12,356 nt of DNA from Geobacter sp. (GCA_003499925.1 DNRQ01000070.1:9528-21883); one strand, 5' to 3'; shown: positions 1-8,400, numbered from the stretch's first letter. Translations and numbers: made by a program. Notes: generated by a model not told the origin, from the sequence alone.

Positions 1-29
1 CCCATCAAGGGAGAGGGGGCTTCGAGCTC

Positions 30-178
30 GGTCCCAAGCTCCAGCGTGGGAACATCCGCTTCGTCACCATGCAAAGCTGGAGCTTTGCCCAGCCATGGCG
101 TTCCCAAGCTGGAGCTTGGGAACGAGAAGCAGCTGGAGCTTGGGAACGAGAAACAGCTGGAGCTTGGGAACGAGAAAC
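30..178. repeat. Palindromic repeat cluster, left copy
   Basis: A cluster of one repeat family. 30-53 is a degraded copy. 71-88 is a variant palindrome (GCAAAGCT, GG, AGCTTTGC). 99-124 is a perfect 26-bp palindrome with arms CGTTCCCAAGCT and AGCTTGGGAACG around a GG centre. From 107 to 178 the right half plus its tail is tandemly repeated three times with a 24-bp period (107-130, 131-154, 155-178), the units differing only near the end. The 26-bp palindrome recurs exactly at 11067-11092. It encodes no credible protein: apparent ORFs rich in SRSQAPAW or LELGNEK are translations of the repeat. Such repeats are, to my knowledge, common between genes in Geobacter-type genomes. Confidence 0.85.
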
Positions 179-189
179 GGAGGCTGAAG

Positions 190-226
190 GCAAAAAGGCC
201 GCATCTCATTGATGCGGCCTTTTTGC
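190..226 (-). terminator. Strong intrinsic terminator, probably bidirectional
   Basis: A perfect 16-bp inverted repeat with a 5-nt loop: left arm 190-205 (GCAAAAAGGCCGCATC), loop TCATT, right arm 211-226. The GC-rich inner stem is flanked by A-runs and T-runs, so it reads as a terminator on either strand. On the minus strand it lies 21 bases past the stop codon of the small cysteine-rich gene ending at 248, and it is the natural end of the ppk transcript. Confidence 0.9.
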
Positions 227-247
227 GAACCTCACGTATATTCCCTG

Positions 248-523
248 TCAGATTGGTTCCTTCTTCTCAGCTTGGGGTTCAGCCAAACTGTCACAGATTA
301 TTTTCTTGCTGTCCCGCATATCGGAATATCTGAATCCACCGCCAAGAGTGGTGGGCGAACAGACGTTATCCGGCGAATTTGCGTTGACCAGACAGATCGA
401 GCAGGTGACGGTCGGCTTATCCGTCAGGCTCTCAACTTCCTTAACCAATCCTTTGCTGTGCAAAAAGCAGATATGTTCCTCGTGCTTCCCCGCGCAAACG
501 CAGGCTTCTGTTTCTTTGGGCAT
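248..523 (-). CDS. Small Cys/His-rich protein, unknown function
   Basis: A 91-residue protein that I do not recognise. The ATG at 523 is chosen because a clear Shine-Dalgarno sequence (GGGGAG, 530-535) sits 6 nt upstream; the longer frame reaching 613 has no such support. It has six cysteines: C8 and C10 (CVC), C19 and H22 in HEEHICFLH with H14 and H17, C41 and C44 (CSIC), C55 and C77. This spacing suggests metal binding, probably zinc, but no catalytic motif is visible. There is no signal peptide or membrane segment, so it is probably cytoplasmic; the C-terminus is charged (AEKKEPI). It lies 175 bp downstream of ppk in the same direction and is followed immediately by a strong terminator, which supports a real gene at the end of that unit. 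The linkage to polyphosphate metabolism is only positional. Confidence 0.62.
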   Translation of the reverse strand: MPKETEACVCAGKHEEHICFLHSKGLVKEVESLTDKPTVTCSICLVNANSPDNVCSPTTLGGGFRYSDMRDSKKIICDSLAEPQAEKKEPI

Positions 524-698
524 CTCGGTCTCCCCGGCGTACGGACTCTGGAATGCGCGACCTCCTGCCGCGAACGTCATCAACATGCTAGCGCTTTTCC
601 AGGGTGCTGTCATCCATAATCACAGGGAACCGGGATATCGCCGCCAAGGGAACCCCCTTCGCCGCGCCGGATCAAATGCTGCCCCGACGGCTCGACAC
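524..698. other. Intergenic gap with no recognised element
   Basis: The 175 bp between the ppk stop codon and the small cysteine-rich gene. I see no convincing sigma-70 promoter with good spacing, no T-tract terminator and no copy of the dispersed repeats. Read-through from ppk is the simplest assumption. Confidence 0.5.
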
Positions 699-3371
699 TC
701 AACGGTGATGCATCAGCTTCTTCTTCTGTTTGAGCGACTCCTTCAGACGCTTCTGCGCCTGCGCGATCAGCATCTGGTGCGTCCCTTCGCTGCTTTCTCC
801 CTCGGCGGGCCGGCGCTGGAGGTAGCTTCCATCGGGCTTCATGTCCCAGGCCGAACGATGGTCCGCGTCGTAGCAGTCGAAAACGGTCCTCAGCTCCCGG
901 GTCAGCTCCGGAACGGTGACCGGACACATGATCTCCACCCTCGCCTCAAGGTTGCGCTTCATGGCATCCGCGGAGGAGATGAAATACTCCTCTGCCCCGC
1001 CGTTTCTAAAGTAATAGACACGGGCATGCTCCAGAAAGCGCCCCACGATGCTGACGACGCGGATGTTGTCCGACAGCCCCGGGATGCCGGGCCTGAGCCT
1101 GCAGGTGTCCCGCACGTACAGATCGACCTTCACGCCGGCCATGGAGGCGCGGTAGAGCGCCTTCACGATGTCGCCGTCCTCAAGGGCGTTCATCTTGAAC
1201 TGGATCAGGCCGCCGCCGCTTTCCGCATGCAGCGCGGCCTCCCGTTCGATCCTCGCCAGCAGCGATTTCTTCAAAAGCTTGGGAGCAGGCACCACTGCCC
1301 GGTAGTTGCGCCTGGCGGTGAACCCGGTGGTGAGGTAGTTGAACAGCTCGGTCACGTCCTGCGCGATGGTCTCGTCGCAGGTGATAAGCCCTACGTCGCT
1401 GTAGACACGCGCCGTCTCGGCGTGGTAGTTGCCGGTCCCGATATGGACGTAGCGGCGCAATCCCTGGTAATCCTGCCGCACCACCAGGATCACCTTGCAG
1501 TGGGTCTTAAGCCCCACCACCCCGTAGGTGACGTGGATCCCGGCCTCCTCCATCTGCTCGGCAAGGCGTATGTTGGTCGCCTCGTCGAAGCGCGCCTTAA
1601 GCTCCACCACCACCGCGACCTGCTTGCCGTTTTGGGCCGCCTGCAGCAGCGCCTCGATGATGCGGCTCTGGCTGGAGGTCCGGTACAGGGTCATCTTGAT
1701 GCCGCGCACCTTGGGATCGTTGGCGGCCTCCCGCAAGAACCTCTCGACCGAGGTGGAAAAGGAGACGTAGGGGTGTTGCAGCAGGAGGTTGCCGCTGTCG
1801 CGGATGGTGTGGAAGATGTTGCGGGAGGTCAGGAGCTGCGGGTGATCGATCGGGTGGTGTGCCGGGTCGTGCAGGCGCGGATAGTCGAGCCGGGAGATCT
1901 CGGACAGGTCGCGCATGGCGAGCATCCCCTGTACCTCGAAGACGTCGTTTGTCTCGTCCAGTTCCAGTTCGGCGGCAAGCCGCCCGCGATGCAGCGGCTC
2001 CATGCCCAGGCCGATCTCCAGGCGGACGATGGGGGCGAACTTGCGCTCCTTCAGCTCGCTCTCGATCATCGCCATCAGGTCGTCGGCCTCTTCCTCGTCT
2101 TTTTCCGTGTTGGCGTTGCGGGTGACCCTGAAGATCTCGCAGGCGACGATGTGCATGCCCGGGAAGAGCATGTCCAGATTGTTCATCATCACCTCTTCCA
2201 GCGGGACGAAGTGGTCTCCCTTGCCGACCCGGAGGAACCGGGGGGTGCCGAGGCCGACCGGCACCTTGACCCGCGCCAGCGACACCTCGCGGGCCTTGGG
2301 ATAGCGCAGCGTCACCAGCAGGTTCAGCGAGAGGTTGGAGATGAACGGGAAGGGGTGGGCCGGGTCGATGGACTGCGGCGTCAGAAGCGGGTAGATGTTG
2401 GTGTAGTACTGCTCGCGCAGCTGCTTCTTTTCCTTGAGCGTCAGGCTCTGGTAGCTCTCGATGACGATGCCCTTTTGCTCCAGAAGCGCCCGCACCGTGT
2501 TGAAGGCTTCCCTCTTCCGGGCGTGGATCTCGCGAATCGAGGCGTGGCACTCCAGGACCTGCTGGCGCGGGGTACGACCGTCCAGCGTCAGTTCATGCAT
2601 CCCGGCGCCGATCTGCTGTTTCAGGCCGCCGATCCGCTTCATGATGAACTCGTCGATGTTCGAACTCACTATGGCGATGAACTTGAGCCGCTCCAGAAGT
2701 GGCGTCCGCTCGTCGATCGCCTCGTGCAGCACGCGGCGGTTGAATTCGAGCCAGGTAAGTTCCCGGTTCAGGTACCACTGGCTGTCGTTCAAATCAAAGG
2801 CGCTCTCGATCTCGGGCGTGTTCTCCTTCCCCTTCACTCCCTTCACCGTATGCTTCTTGCCCCCCCCCGCCTTGTGTTTGACCAGTTTCAGATTCGGCGT
2901 CTTTATTTTGACCGTCTTCGGCACGATGGCGGTGCTGCTCTTTGCCGACTTCGGCTTCTCGTTGCTGCTGCTCTTTGCCGACTTAGGCTTTGCCCCGGTG
3001 CTCCCCTTTGCCGTCTTCGGCTTCGCCTCCGTGCTGCTCTTCGCCGACTTCGGCTTCATGGTTTTAGGTTTATTAGTAGCTTTCTTCGCCGTCTTCGGCG
3101 CCTTCTGCTTGACGGCCTTCCCGATGTTGGCTACAGAATCGGCGCTTTTGGCGGCTGCCACGTTGGCTACCATGCCCGACTCGCCGGCATCCGGAGTGGC
3201 CGGTAAGGAGTCGGCGATGTCCAGTGTGGCAATAACAGTTTTCAGGGGATTTTGCTTGATATTGAAATGATCGGCAATATCGGCACGATTGCTCTTAATT
3301 TCGGGGGGTGAAGCTATGACATCCAGATCGCGGCTTGATTCTTTTCCTTTCAACGGTTTTGTTTCTATCAC
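699..3371 (-). CDS. ppk1: Polyphosphate kinase 1 with lysine-rich N-terminal extension
   Basis: Reversibly polymerises the terminal phosphate of ATP into inorganic polyphosphate through a phosphohistidine intermediate. The 890-residue product is about 200 longer than typical PPK1 (~690). The conserved enzyme starts near residue 196 (WYLNRELTWLEFNRRVL) and contains SSNIDEF (236-242), TLYR with R564, LKARFDE with R594, THCK with H624 (equivalent to E. coli phosphohistidine H435), HIGTGNYH (643-650) and FLEHARV with H782 (E. coli H592). The C-terminus carries the common PDGSYLQRRP segment and a lysine-rich tail. Residues 1-195 are low complexity: residues 85-182 hold 31 Lys and only 2 acidic residues, with four 11-residue repeats. 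The start is GTG, supported by GGAG 6 nt upstream, so the extension appears to be translated. No signal peptide, so cytoplasmic. The catalytic assignment is very secure; the role of the extension is unknown. Confidence 0.97.
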   Translation of the reverse strand: MIETKPLKGKESSRDLDVIASPPEIKSNRADIADHFNIKQNPLKTVIATLDIADSLPATPDAGESGMVANVAAAKSADSVANIGKAVKQKAPKTAKKATNKPKTMKPKSAKSSTEAKPKTAKGSTGAKPKSAKSSSNEKPKSAKSSTAIVPKTVKIKTPNLKLVKHKAGGGKKHTVKGVKGKENTPEIESAFDLNDSQWYLNRELTWLEFNRRVLHEAIDERTPLLERLKFIAIVSSNIDEFIMKRIGGLKQQIGAGMHELTLDGRTPRQQVLECHASIREIHARKREAFNTVRALLEQKGIVIESYQSLTLKEKKQLREQYYTNIYPLLTPQSIDPAHPFPFISNLSLNLLVTLRYPKAREVSLARVKVPVGLGTPRFLRVGKGDHFVPLEEVMMNNLDMLFPGMHIVACEIFRVTRNANTEKDEEEADDLMAMIESELKERKFAPIVRLEIGLGMEPLHRGRLAAELELDETNDVFEVQGMLAMRDLSEISRLDYPRLHDPAHHPIDHPQLLTSRNIFHTIRDSGNLLLQHPYVSFSTSVERFLREAANDPKVRGIKMTLYRTSSQSRIIEALLQAAQNGKQVAVVVELKARFDEATNIRLAEQMEEAGIHVTYGVVGLKTHCKVILVVRQDYQGLRRYVHIGTGNYHAETARVYSDVGLITCDETIAQDVTELFNYLTTGFTARRNYRAVVPAPKLLKKSLLARIEREAALHAESGGGLIQFKMNALEDGDIVKALYRASMAGVKVDLYVRDTCRLRPGIPGLSDNIRVVSIVGRFLEHARVYYFRNGGAEEYFISSADAMKRNLEARVEIMCPVTVPELTRELRTVFDCYDADHRSAWDMKPDGSYLQRRPAEGESSEGTHQMLIAQAQKRLKESLKQKKKLMHHR
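2931..3056 (-). repeat. 33-bp in-frame tandem repeat in ppk1
   Basis: Four copies of a 33-bp unit encode the 11-residue period beginning at K106, K117, K128 and K139: KPKSAKSST, KPKTAKGST, KPKSAKSSS, KPKSAKSST, each followed by two variable residues (the last by the start of unrelated sequence). DNA similarity between units is high (on the plus strand, variants of GCTCTTTGCCGACTTCGGCT), which suggests tandem duplication, so copy number may vary between strains. Confidence 0.85.
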
Positions 3372-3404
3372 TGGAATCTCCGGAAGCTACATAGGATGAT
3401 TCAA

Positions 3405-3432
3405 TTTTTACACTATTCTGAAATAATCGCAA
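3405..3432 (-). promoter_or_regulatory. Candidate ppk1 promoter
   Basis: On the minus strand, TTGCGA (3427-3432, 4/6 match to the -35 consensus), a 16-bp spacer and TAAAAA (3405-3410, 4/6 match to the -10) lie in an AT-rich stretch about 35 bp before the GTG start. I see no Pho-box-like direct repeats. The match is weak and rests on consensus alone. Confidence 0.35.
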
Positions 3433-3491
3433 CCACTGCCGACAGAGAACATAAGCAGGAGATAATAAAAACAGAGTTAAGGAAAATAAGA

Positions 3492-3551
3492 GGTAGGGTG
3501 GGCCGTGCCCACCACACCAGCATCCCGATGGTGGGCACGGCCCACCCTACC
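3492..3551. repeat. REPIN-like inverted repeat, copy 1
   Basis: A 60-bp element: two perfectly complementary 22-bp arms around a 16-bp centre. The arm begins GGTAGGGTGGGC and contains its own small hairpin, GGTGGGC, loop CGT, GCCCACC; the other arm holds the mirror image with loop ACG. Two short hairpins in inverted orientation is the layout of REPIN elements (paired REP sequences). On the minus strand it is followed by TCTTATTTT, so it may weakly stop read-through into ppk1. A second copy lies at 11214-11273. Confidence 0.85.
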
Positions 3552-3625
3552 TGATTTACATCTAAGTTTTGGCAGTGGGGGCAGGAGGGAGTGTTTGTAC
3601 AATTTGCAGAAGATCGGTTCCAATC

Positions 3626-3683
3626 AAGAAGAAAACCCCTGACTCTTGCATGCCTTCACGAGAAGGATTGCGAGAGTCAGGGG
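3626..3683 (-). terminator. Intrinsic terminator ending the efflux unit
   Basis: A 15-bp stem (arms 3636-3650 and 3669-3683, one T-G wobble, built on CCCCTGACTCT/AGAGTCAGGGG) with a small inner hairpin in the loop (CCTTC/GAAGG, 3653-3666). On the minus strand the stem is followed by TTTTCTTCTT. It starts 60 bases past the stop codon of the 56-residue ORF, so it would end the transcript of that ORF and of the upstream efflux genes. Confidence 0.75.
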
Positions 3684-3743
3684 CTTGGGGTAAGACATAC
3701 TTGTCCTTGCTGCAGATCAGCTTGGAAAAGCGGGTTCACCTGA

Positions 3744-3914
3744 TTACTTCGGGTTGCGTCGAGACGCCTCTGATGCCCTGGTTGCAGCCTTGGCCGCCCT
3801 CCTCCTGAGTATCCTCATCACTTCTGCGGAACTAAGATCTGCCTGCCTTTGTGTGCGCCGTTCAACAATCATGACAATCGGTAATGCCTCGTTTTTGGTA
3901 TCGTTTTCATCCAT
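3744..3914 (-). CDS. Small basic protein (56 aa), unknown function
   Basis: A short ORF that I do not recognise. It begins MDENDTKNEALPIVMIVERR and ends in RRNPK. The N-terminal third is acidic, the middle (LPIVMIV) is briefly hydrophobic, and the last 25 residues are strongly basic and alanine-rich (RILRRRAAKAATRAS), able to form an amphipathic helix that could bind nucleic acid or a membrane surface. There is no clear membrane span or signal peptide. The case for translation is good: a near-perfect Shine-Dalgarno GGAGGT (3920-3925) stands 5 nt before the ATG, and an intrinsic terminator follows the stop. It lies 90 bp downstream of the outer membrane channel gene in the same direction and could be the last gene of the efflux unit or be driven by its own promoter (3976-4004). 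A plus-strand frame over the same DNA (3754-3954) lacks such signals. Confidence 0.65.
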   Translation of the reverse strand: MDENDTKNEALPIVMIVERRTQRQADLSSAEVMRILRRRAAKAATRASEASRRNPK

Positions 3915-3928
3915 GGCTCACCTCCCGG

Positions 3929-3954
3929 CTACATCAGCGCCGCGCGCGATGTAG
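3929..3954 (-). promoter_or_regulatory. Leader hairpin before the 56-aa ORF
   Basis: An inverted repeat CTACATC/GATGTAG continued by GCGC/GCGC around a 3-nt loop, with a single bulged base: an 11-bp stem. It ends 3 bp upstream of the Shine-Dalgarno region of the 56-residue ORF. There is no T-run, so it is not a terminator; it might protect an mRNA 5' end or affect ribosome access. No ligand or protein partner is indicated. Confidence 0.4.
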
Positions 3955-3975
3955 ATGCCTTGGCTGGAGATCTAT

Positions 3976-4004
3976 ATTTTAACCTGCTTTGCCGCGTTGC
4001 ACAA
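3976..4004 (-). promoter_or_regulatory. Candidate promoter for the 56-aa ORF
   Basis: On the minus strand TTGTGC (3999-4004, weak -35), a 17-bp spacer and TAAAAT (3976-3981, 5/6 match to the -10) lie just beyond the stop codon of the channel gene. The good -10 and exact spacing make it plausible; the -35 matches at only three positions. Confidence 0.4.
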
Positions 4005-5423
4005 TCAGGCTCCGCCGCCAAGCACCTTGTAGAGCGTCACCAGGTTCGCCAGCCTGAAGAAACGCAGGCTGACCAGGTTCTGCTGTGCGGCATAGAGCGA
4101 GCGCTGGGAATCGAGCACGGCAAGGTAGCTCTCGACCCCGCCCAGGTAACGGGCATCGGAGAGGCGATGGCTCTCGCTGCTGGCGTTGACCAGCGCCTGC
4201 TGTGCCGCGAGCTGCTCTCCCAGCGTCCCGTACTGCGCCAGGGCGTCGGCTACTTCCCGAAACGCCACCTGGATCGAGCGTTCGTACTGGGTCAGAAAGA
4301 TCTCCCGGTCCACCTCGGCGAGCTTCAGGTTGGCCCGGTTGGCGCCCGCGTTGAAGATCGGTACGCTGATCTGCGGCAGGAAGGACCATACCCCGGCGCC
4401 GCCCGTGAAGAGGTCGGTGAGCTGGTTCGAGGAAAGACCTACGGCGGTGGTGAGCGTGATGCGCGGGAAAAAGGCGGCGCGTGCGGCGCCGATATTGGCA
4501 TTGGCACCCACCAGCTGATGCTCCGCCGCCAGTATGTCCGGGCGGCGCTGCAGCACCTCGGAGGGGAGCCCCGGAGAAATCTCCTTGAGCGCGGTGACCG
4601 GTCCCAGCCCACCCGGGAGCAACTCCGCCGCCACCGGGGCGCCGACCACGAGTTGCAGCGCGTTCAGGTCCTGCGCAACCTGTCCGGTGTAGCGGCCGAT
4701 GTCCACCCGCGCAGCCTCCACGATGGTCTGGGCGCGGCTCAAATCGAGGGCCGACACCACGCCGAACTCGAAGCGGCTCTTGGTCAACTGGTAGGACGAT
4801 TCCTGCGAGGCCAGGGTCTCGCGGGCGATCCTCAGGCTTTCCCGGTCCGCGGCGAGCGCCAGGTAGTTGTTGGCCACCTCGGCGATCAGGCTGATCTGCA
4901 CGCCGCGCCTGGCCTGCTCGGTAGCCAGGTACTGTTCCAGCGCCTGGTCCTTCAGGCTGCGGATGCGGCCGAACAGGTCGACCTCGTAGGCGCTCATCCC
5001 CAGGCTCAGGTTGTAGCCGTGGGTGGTGATCGCCCGTCCGGCGCCCGACTGGGTGGGCGCGATGCGCTGAGCGGAGTAACCCGCGTCGGCGTTCACCGCG
5101 GGGAAAAGCTCCGAGCGCTGGATCCGGTACTGGGCCTGCGACCGCTCGATGTTCAGGGCGGCCAGGCGCAGGTCGCGATTGTTCTCCAGGGCCGAGGCTA
5201 TCACCTTGCGCAGCTGAGGATCGACGAAGAACTCCTGCCAGACGATATCTGCGATGGCGGGGCCTTCGGGCTTTTCGGCCACTGCCTGGTAGGCGGGACC
5301 GGTCGGCCAGTCAGCGGGAACCGGAGCCTCCGGTCGGCTGTATTTCGGCGCCAGGGTCGAGCACCCGGTAAGGGTGAGCATGGCACCCAGGGTGAGACTG
5401 AGGCAGAAGGTCGTGAGTTTCAT
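4005..5423 (-). CDS. Outer membrane efflux lipoprotein, OprM/NodT family
   Basis: The outer membrane channel of the tripartite pump, the exit duct that docks onto the adaptor. The 472-residue product matches the usual OprM/TtgC length. It starts with a lipoprotein signal peptide with lipobox LTGC (C21). Two internally similar halves follow, typical of the TolC fold: the first with WQEFFVDPQLRKVI and RDLRLAALNIERSQAQYRIQ, then YEVDLFGRIRSL; the second with LPSEVLQRRPDILAAEHQLV, NIGAARAAFFPRITL, SVPIFNAG and a final YLAVLDSQRSLYAAQQNLV helix. The ATG follows the permease stop codon by 1 nt, and its ribosome binding site GGAGGTG (5431-5437) lies within the last permease codons, so translational coupling is likely. 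Family assignment is secure; close relatives include OprM, AdeK and TtgC, and substrate cannot be read from sequence. Confidence 0.96.
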   Translation of the reverse strand: MKLTTFCLSLTLGAMLTLTGCSTLAPKYSRPEAPVPADWPTGPAYQAVAEKPEGPAIADIVWQEFFVDPQLRKVIASALENNRDLRLAALNIERSQAQYRIQRSELFPAVNADAGYSAQRIAPTQSGAGRAITTHGYNLSLGMSAYEVDLFGRIRSLKDQALEQYLATEQARRGVQISLIAEVANNYLALAADRESLRIARETLASQESSYQLTKSRFEFGVVSALDLSRAQTIVEAARVDIGRYTGQVAQDLNALQLVVGAPVAAELLPGGLGPVTALKEISPGLPSEVLQRRPDILAAEHQLVGANANIGAARAAFFPRITLTTAVGLSSNQLTDLFTGGAGVWSFLPQISVPIFNAGANRANLKLAEVDREIFLTQYERSIQVAFREVADALAQYGTLGEQLAAQQALVNASSESHRLSDARYLGGVESYLAVLDSQRSLYAAQQNLVSLRFFRLANLVTLYKVLGGGA

Positions 5424-5424
5424 A

Positions 5425-8400
5425 TCAAATCACCTCCGAGGCTGCTGGTTGTACAGAAGCCTGCCCTTGGGCCAACTCCGGGGCGTCTCCTGCAGCGGCC
5501 GCCTCATGGGCACTCTGCTTCTTCCTGCCGAATACCCGGGAGATCAGGACGAAGAAGAACGGGATGAAGATCAGGTCGATGAAGGTGGCCGAAAGCAATC
5601 CGCCGGTAACGGCGGTGCCGATGGCGTTCTGGGCTCCGGCACCAGCCCCCTTGGTCAGGGCCAGCGGCAGTGTGCCGAAGAAGAACGCCAGTGAGGTCAT
5701 GATGACCGGACGGAGCCGGATCTTCACCGCCGACAGGGTCGCCTCGACCAGGCCGAGTCCCTGATTCATCTGGTCCTTGATGAACTGGATGATCAGGATC
5801 GCGTTCTTGGTCGAAAGTCCGATGGTGGTGAGCAGACCGATCTGGAGATAGATGTCGTTTGGCAGCATGCGCAACTTGACCGCGGTAACCGCACCCACGA
5901 GCCCCAGCGGCAGCATCAGCAGGTTGACGAAGGGGATGGTCCAGCTCTCATAGAGCGCCGCCACGGCGAGAAACACCACCAACAGCGAGATGGCGTACAG
6001 CGCCGGCGCCTGGGCGCCCGCCCTCTTCTCCTCGTAGGAGAGACCGGTCCACTCGTAGCCGATCCCCGGCGGCAGCTGGGCCGCCATCTGCTCCATTTCG
6101 GCCATCGCCTCGCCGGTACTAAGCCCGGGCGCCGCCTGCCCCATGATCTGCACGGACGGTATCCCGTTGAAGCGCTCCAGGCGCGGCGAGCCGTACTCCC
6201 AGCGGGCGGTGGCGAAGGCCGAAAAGGGAACCATGTCACCCGTCTTGTTGCGGACATGCCAGTTGTTGATGTCCTCCGGCAGCATCCGGTACTTCGGATC
6301 GCCCTGCAGGTAGACCTTCTTGACCCGGCCGTTCTGGATGAAGTCGTTCACGTAGGAACTCCCCCAGGCGGTGGCGAGGACGCTGTTGATCTCCGCCAGG
6401 GAAACACCGAGGGCACCCGCCCTCACGTCGTCGATATCGAGCTTGAACTGGGGGGCATCCTCCTGGCCGTTGGGGCGCACCGCAACCAGTTTCGGATTCT
6501 TCATGGCCATCCCCAGGAGCTGGCCGCGCGCCTCCATCAGCTTGGCGTGGCCAAGGCCGCCGCGGTCCTGCAGCATGAAGTCGAAGCCGTTGGCCTGCCC
6601 GAGCTCCACCACCGCGGGTGGCGAAAAGGCAAAGGCGAGGCCGTCCCTGATGCCGGAGAAAGCGGCCATGGCCCGTCCTGCGACAGCCGGCGCCTTCAGA
6701 TCGGGGCTCTGCCGAACCTTCCAGTCCTTGAGCTTGACGAAGGCGAGCCCCATGTTCTGGCCGCGACCGGCAAAGCTGAAACCGGTCACCGTGATCACGG
6801 AATCGACCGTGTTCTTTTCCTTCTCCTCAAAATGCTTTTCAAGCTGCCGCACCACGTCGATGGTCCGCTCCATGGTGGCGCCGGCCGGCAACTGGACCTG
6901 GCAGACGATGAACCCCTGATCCTCGTCCGGGAGGAAGGCGGTGGGGAGCCGCAGGAAGATGAAGACCATGCAGGCGACGATGGCGCCGTATACCGCCAGG
7001 TAGCGCACCGGTTTTCCGAAGGAGCGGCCGACGATTCCCTCGTATTTCACCCTGCTGCTGTTGAACACGCGGTTGAACAGGCGGAAGAACCCCTTGAACC
7101 ACCCCGATTCTCCGGCGTGGTGACCCTTGGCCACCGGCTTGAGCATGGTGGCGCAGAGCGCCGGGGTCAGGGTCATCGCCACCAGGACCGAGAGGATCAT
7201 GGCGGAGACGATGGTGACGGAGAACTGGCGGTAGATGACGCCGGTGGAGCCGCCGAAAAAGGCCATCGGAATGAAAACCGCCGACAACACCGTCACGATG
7301 CCGATGAGGGCGCTGGTGATCTGATCCATCGACTTTATGGTGGCCTCTCTGGGGGAGAGCCCTTCCTCGGTCATGATCCTTTCCACGTTCTCGACGACCA
7401 CGATGGCGTCGTCAACCAGCAGTCCGATGACGATGACCAGGGCGAACATGGTCAGGGTGTTGATGGAGAAACCGGCGGCGGAGAGCACCCCCATGGTCCC
7501 CAGGAGCACCACCGGCACCGCGATGGTGGGGATCAGGGTGGCCCGGAAGTTCTGCAGGAAGACGAACATGATGACGAAGACCAGGCAGACCGCCTCCAAC
7601 AGGGTTATCAGCACCTCTTCGATCGAGATCTTGACAAAGGGGGTGGTGTCGTAAGGGTAGACGACCTTCACGCCGGCCGGGAAGTAGCCGGAAAGCTCCG
7701 CCATCTTCGCCTTGACCCTTTCGGCGGTTTCCAGTGCGTTGGCGCCGGCTGCCAGCCTGAGAGCCATGGCGCCCACCGGTTTTCCCTTGTAGAAGGACTG
7801 GACCTCGTAGTTTTCGGTGCCGATCTTGGATTCCGCCACTTCCTTCAGCTTGACCGTCGAGCCGTCGCTATTGGTGCGCAGGACGATGTTGTCGAACTGC
7901 TCCGTGGTCTGGAACAGGGTCCGCGCCGTGATGGTGGCGTTCAAGCGCTGCCCCTGGATCGAGGGAGTACCGCCGAACTGACCGGCCGAGACCTGGGCGT
8001 TCTGGGCCTGCAGGGCGGCTATCACGTCATTGGTGGTGAGACGGTAGTTGTTCAGCTTGACCGGGTTCAACCAGATCCGCATGGCGTTCTGGGAACCGAA
8101 GATCTGCATTTCGCCCACCCCTTCCAGCCGGCTCACCACGTCCTGGACGTTGGAGACCAGGTAGTCGGTCAGGGCGTTGCGATCCATGGAGCCGTCTTCG
8201 GAGACGAGGCCCACCAGCAGCAGGAAGTTTCTGGTGGACTTGACCACCGAAATCCCCCCCCTCTGCACGACCTGGGGGAGCAGCGGGGTCGCCAGTTGCA
8301 GCTTGTTCTGCACCTGCACCTGGGCGATGTTGGGGTCGGTGCCTGCCTTGAAGGTCAGGTTGATGGCAACGGCTCCGGCGGAGTCGCTGGTGGAGGACAT

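Noticed and set aside
107..178. Possible CRISPR array because of 24-bp periodicity
   Set aside because: Units are contiguous with no unique spacers and no cas genes; they are tandem half-palindromes.
1..333. Short ORFs translating as SRSQAPA or LELGNEK repeats
   Set aside because: Direct translations of the palindromic repeats; the same strings arise wherever the repeat occurs.
306..3206. 966-residue plus-strand reading frame antisense to ppk1
   Set aside because: It is the antisense of a clearly recognisable PPK1. GC-rich coding DNA often keeps the opposite frame open; its translation is low complexity (many H, D, R, L) with no domain.
3754..3954. 66-residue plus-strand ORF
   Set aside because: Antisense to the 56-residue ORF, which has the strong ribosome binding site and terminator; this frame has neither.
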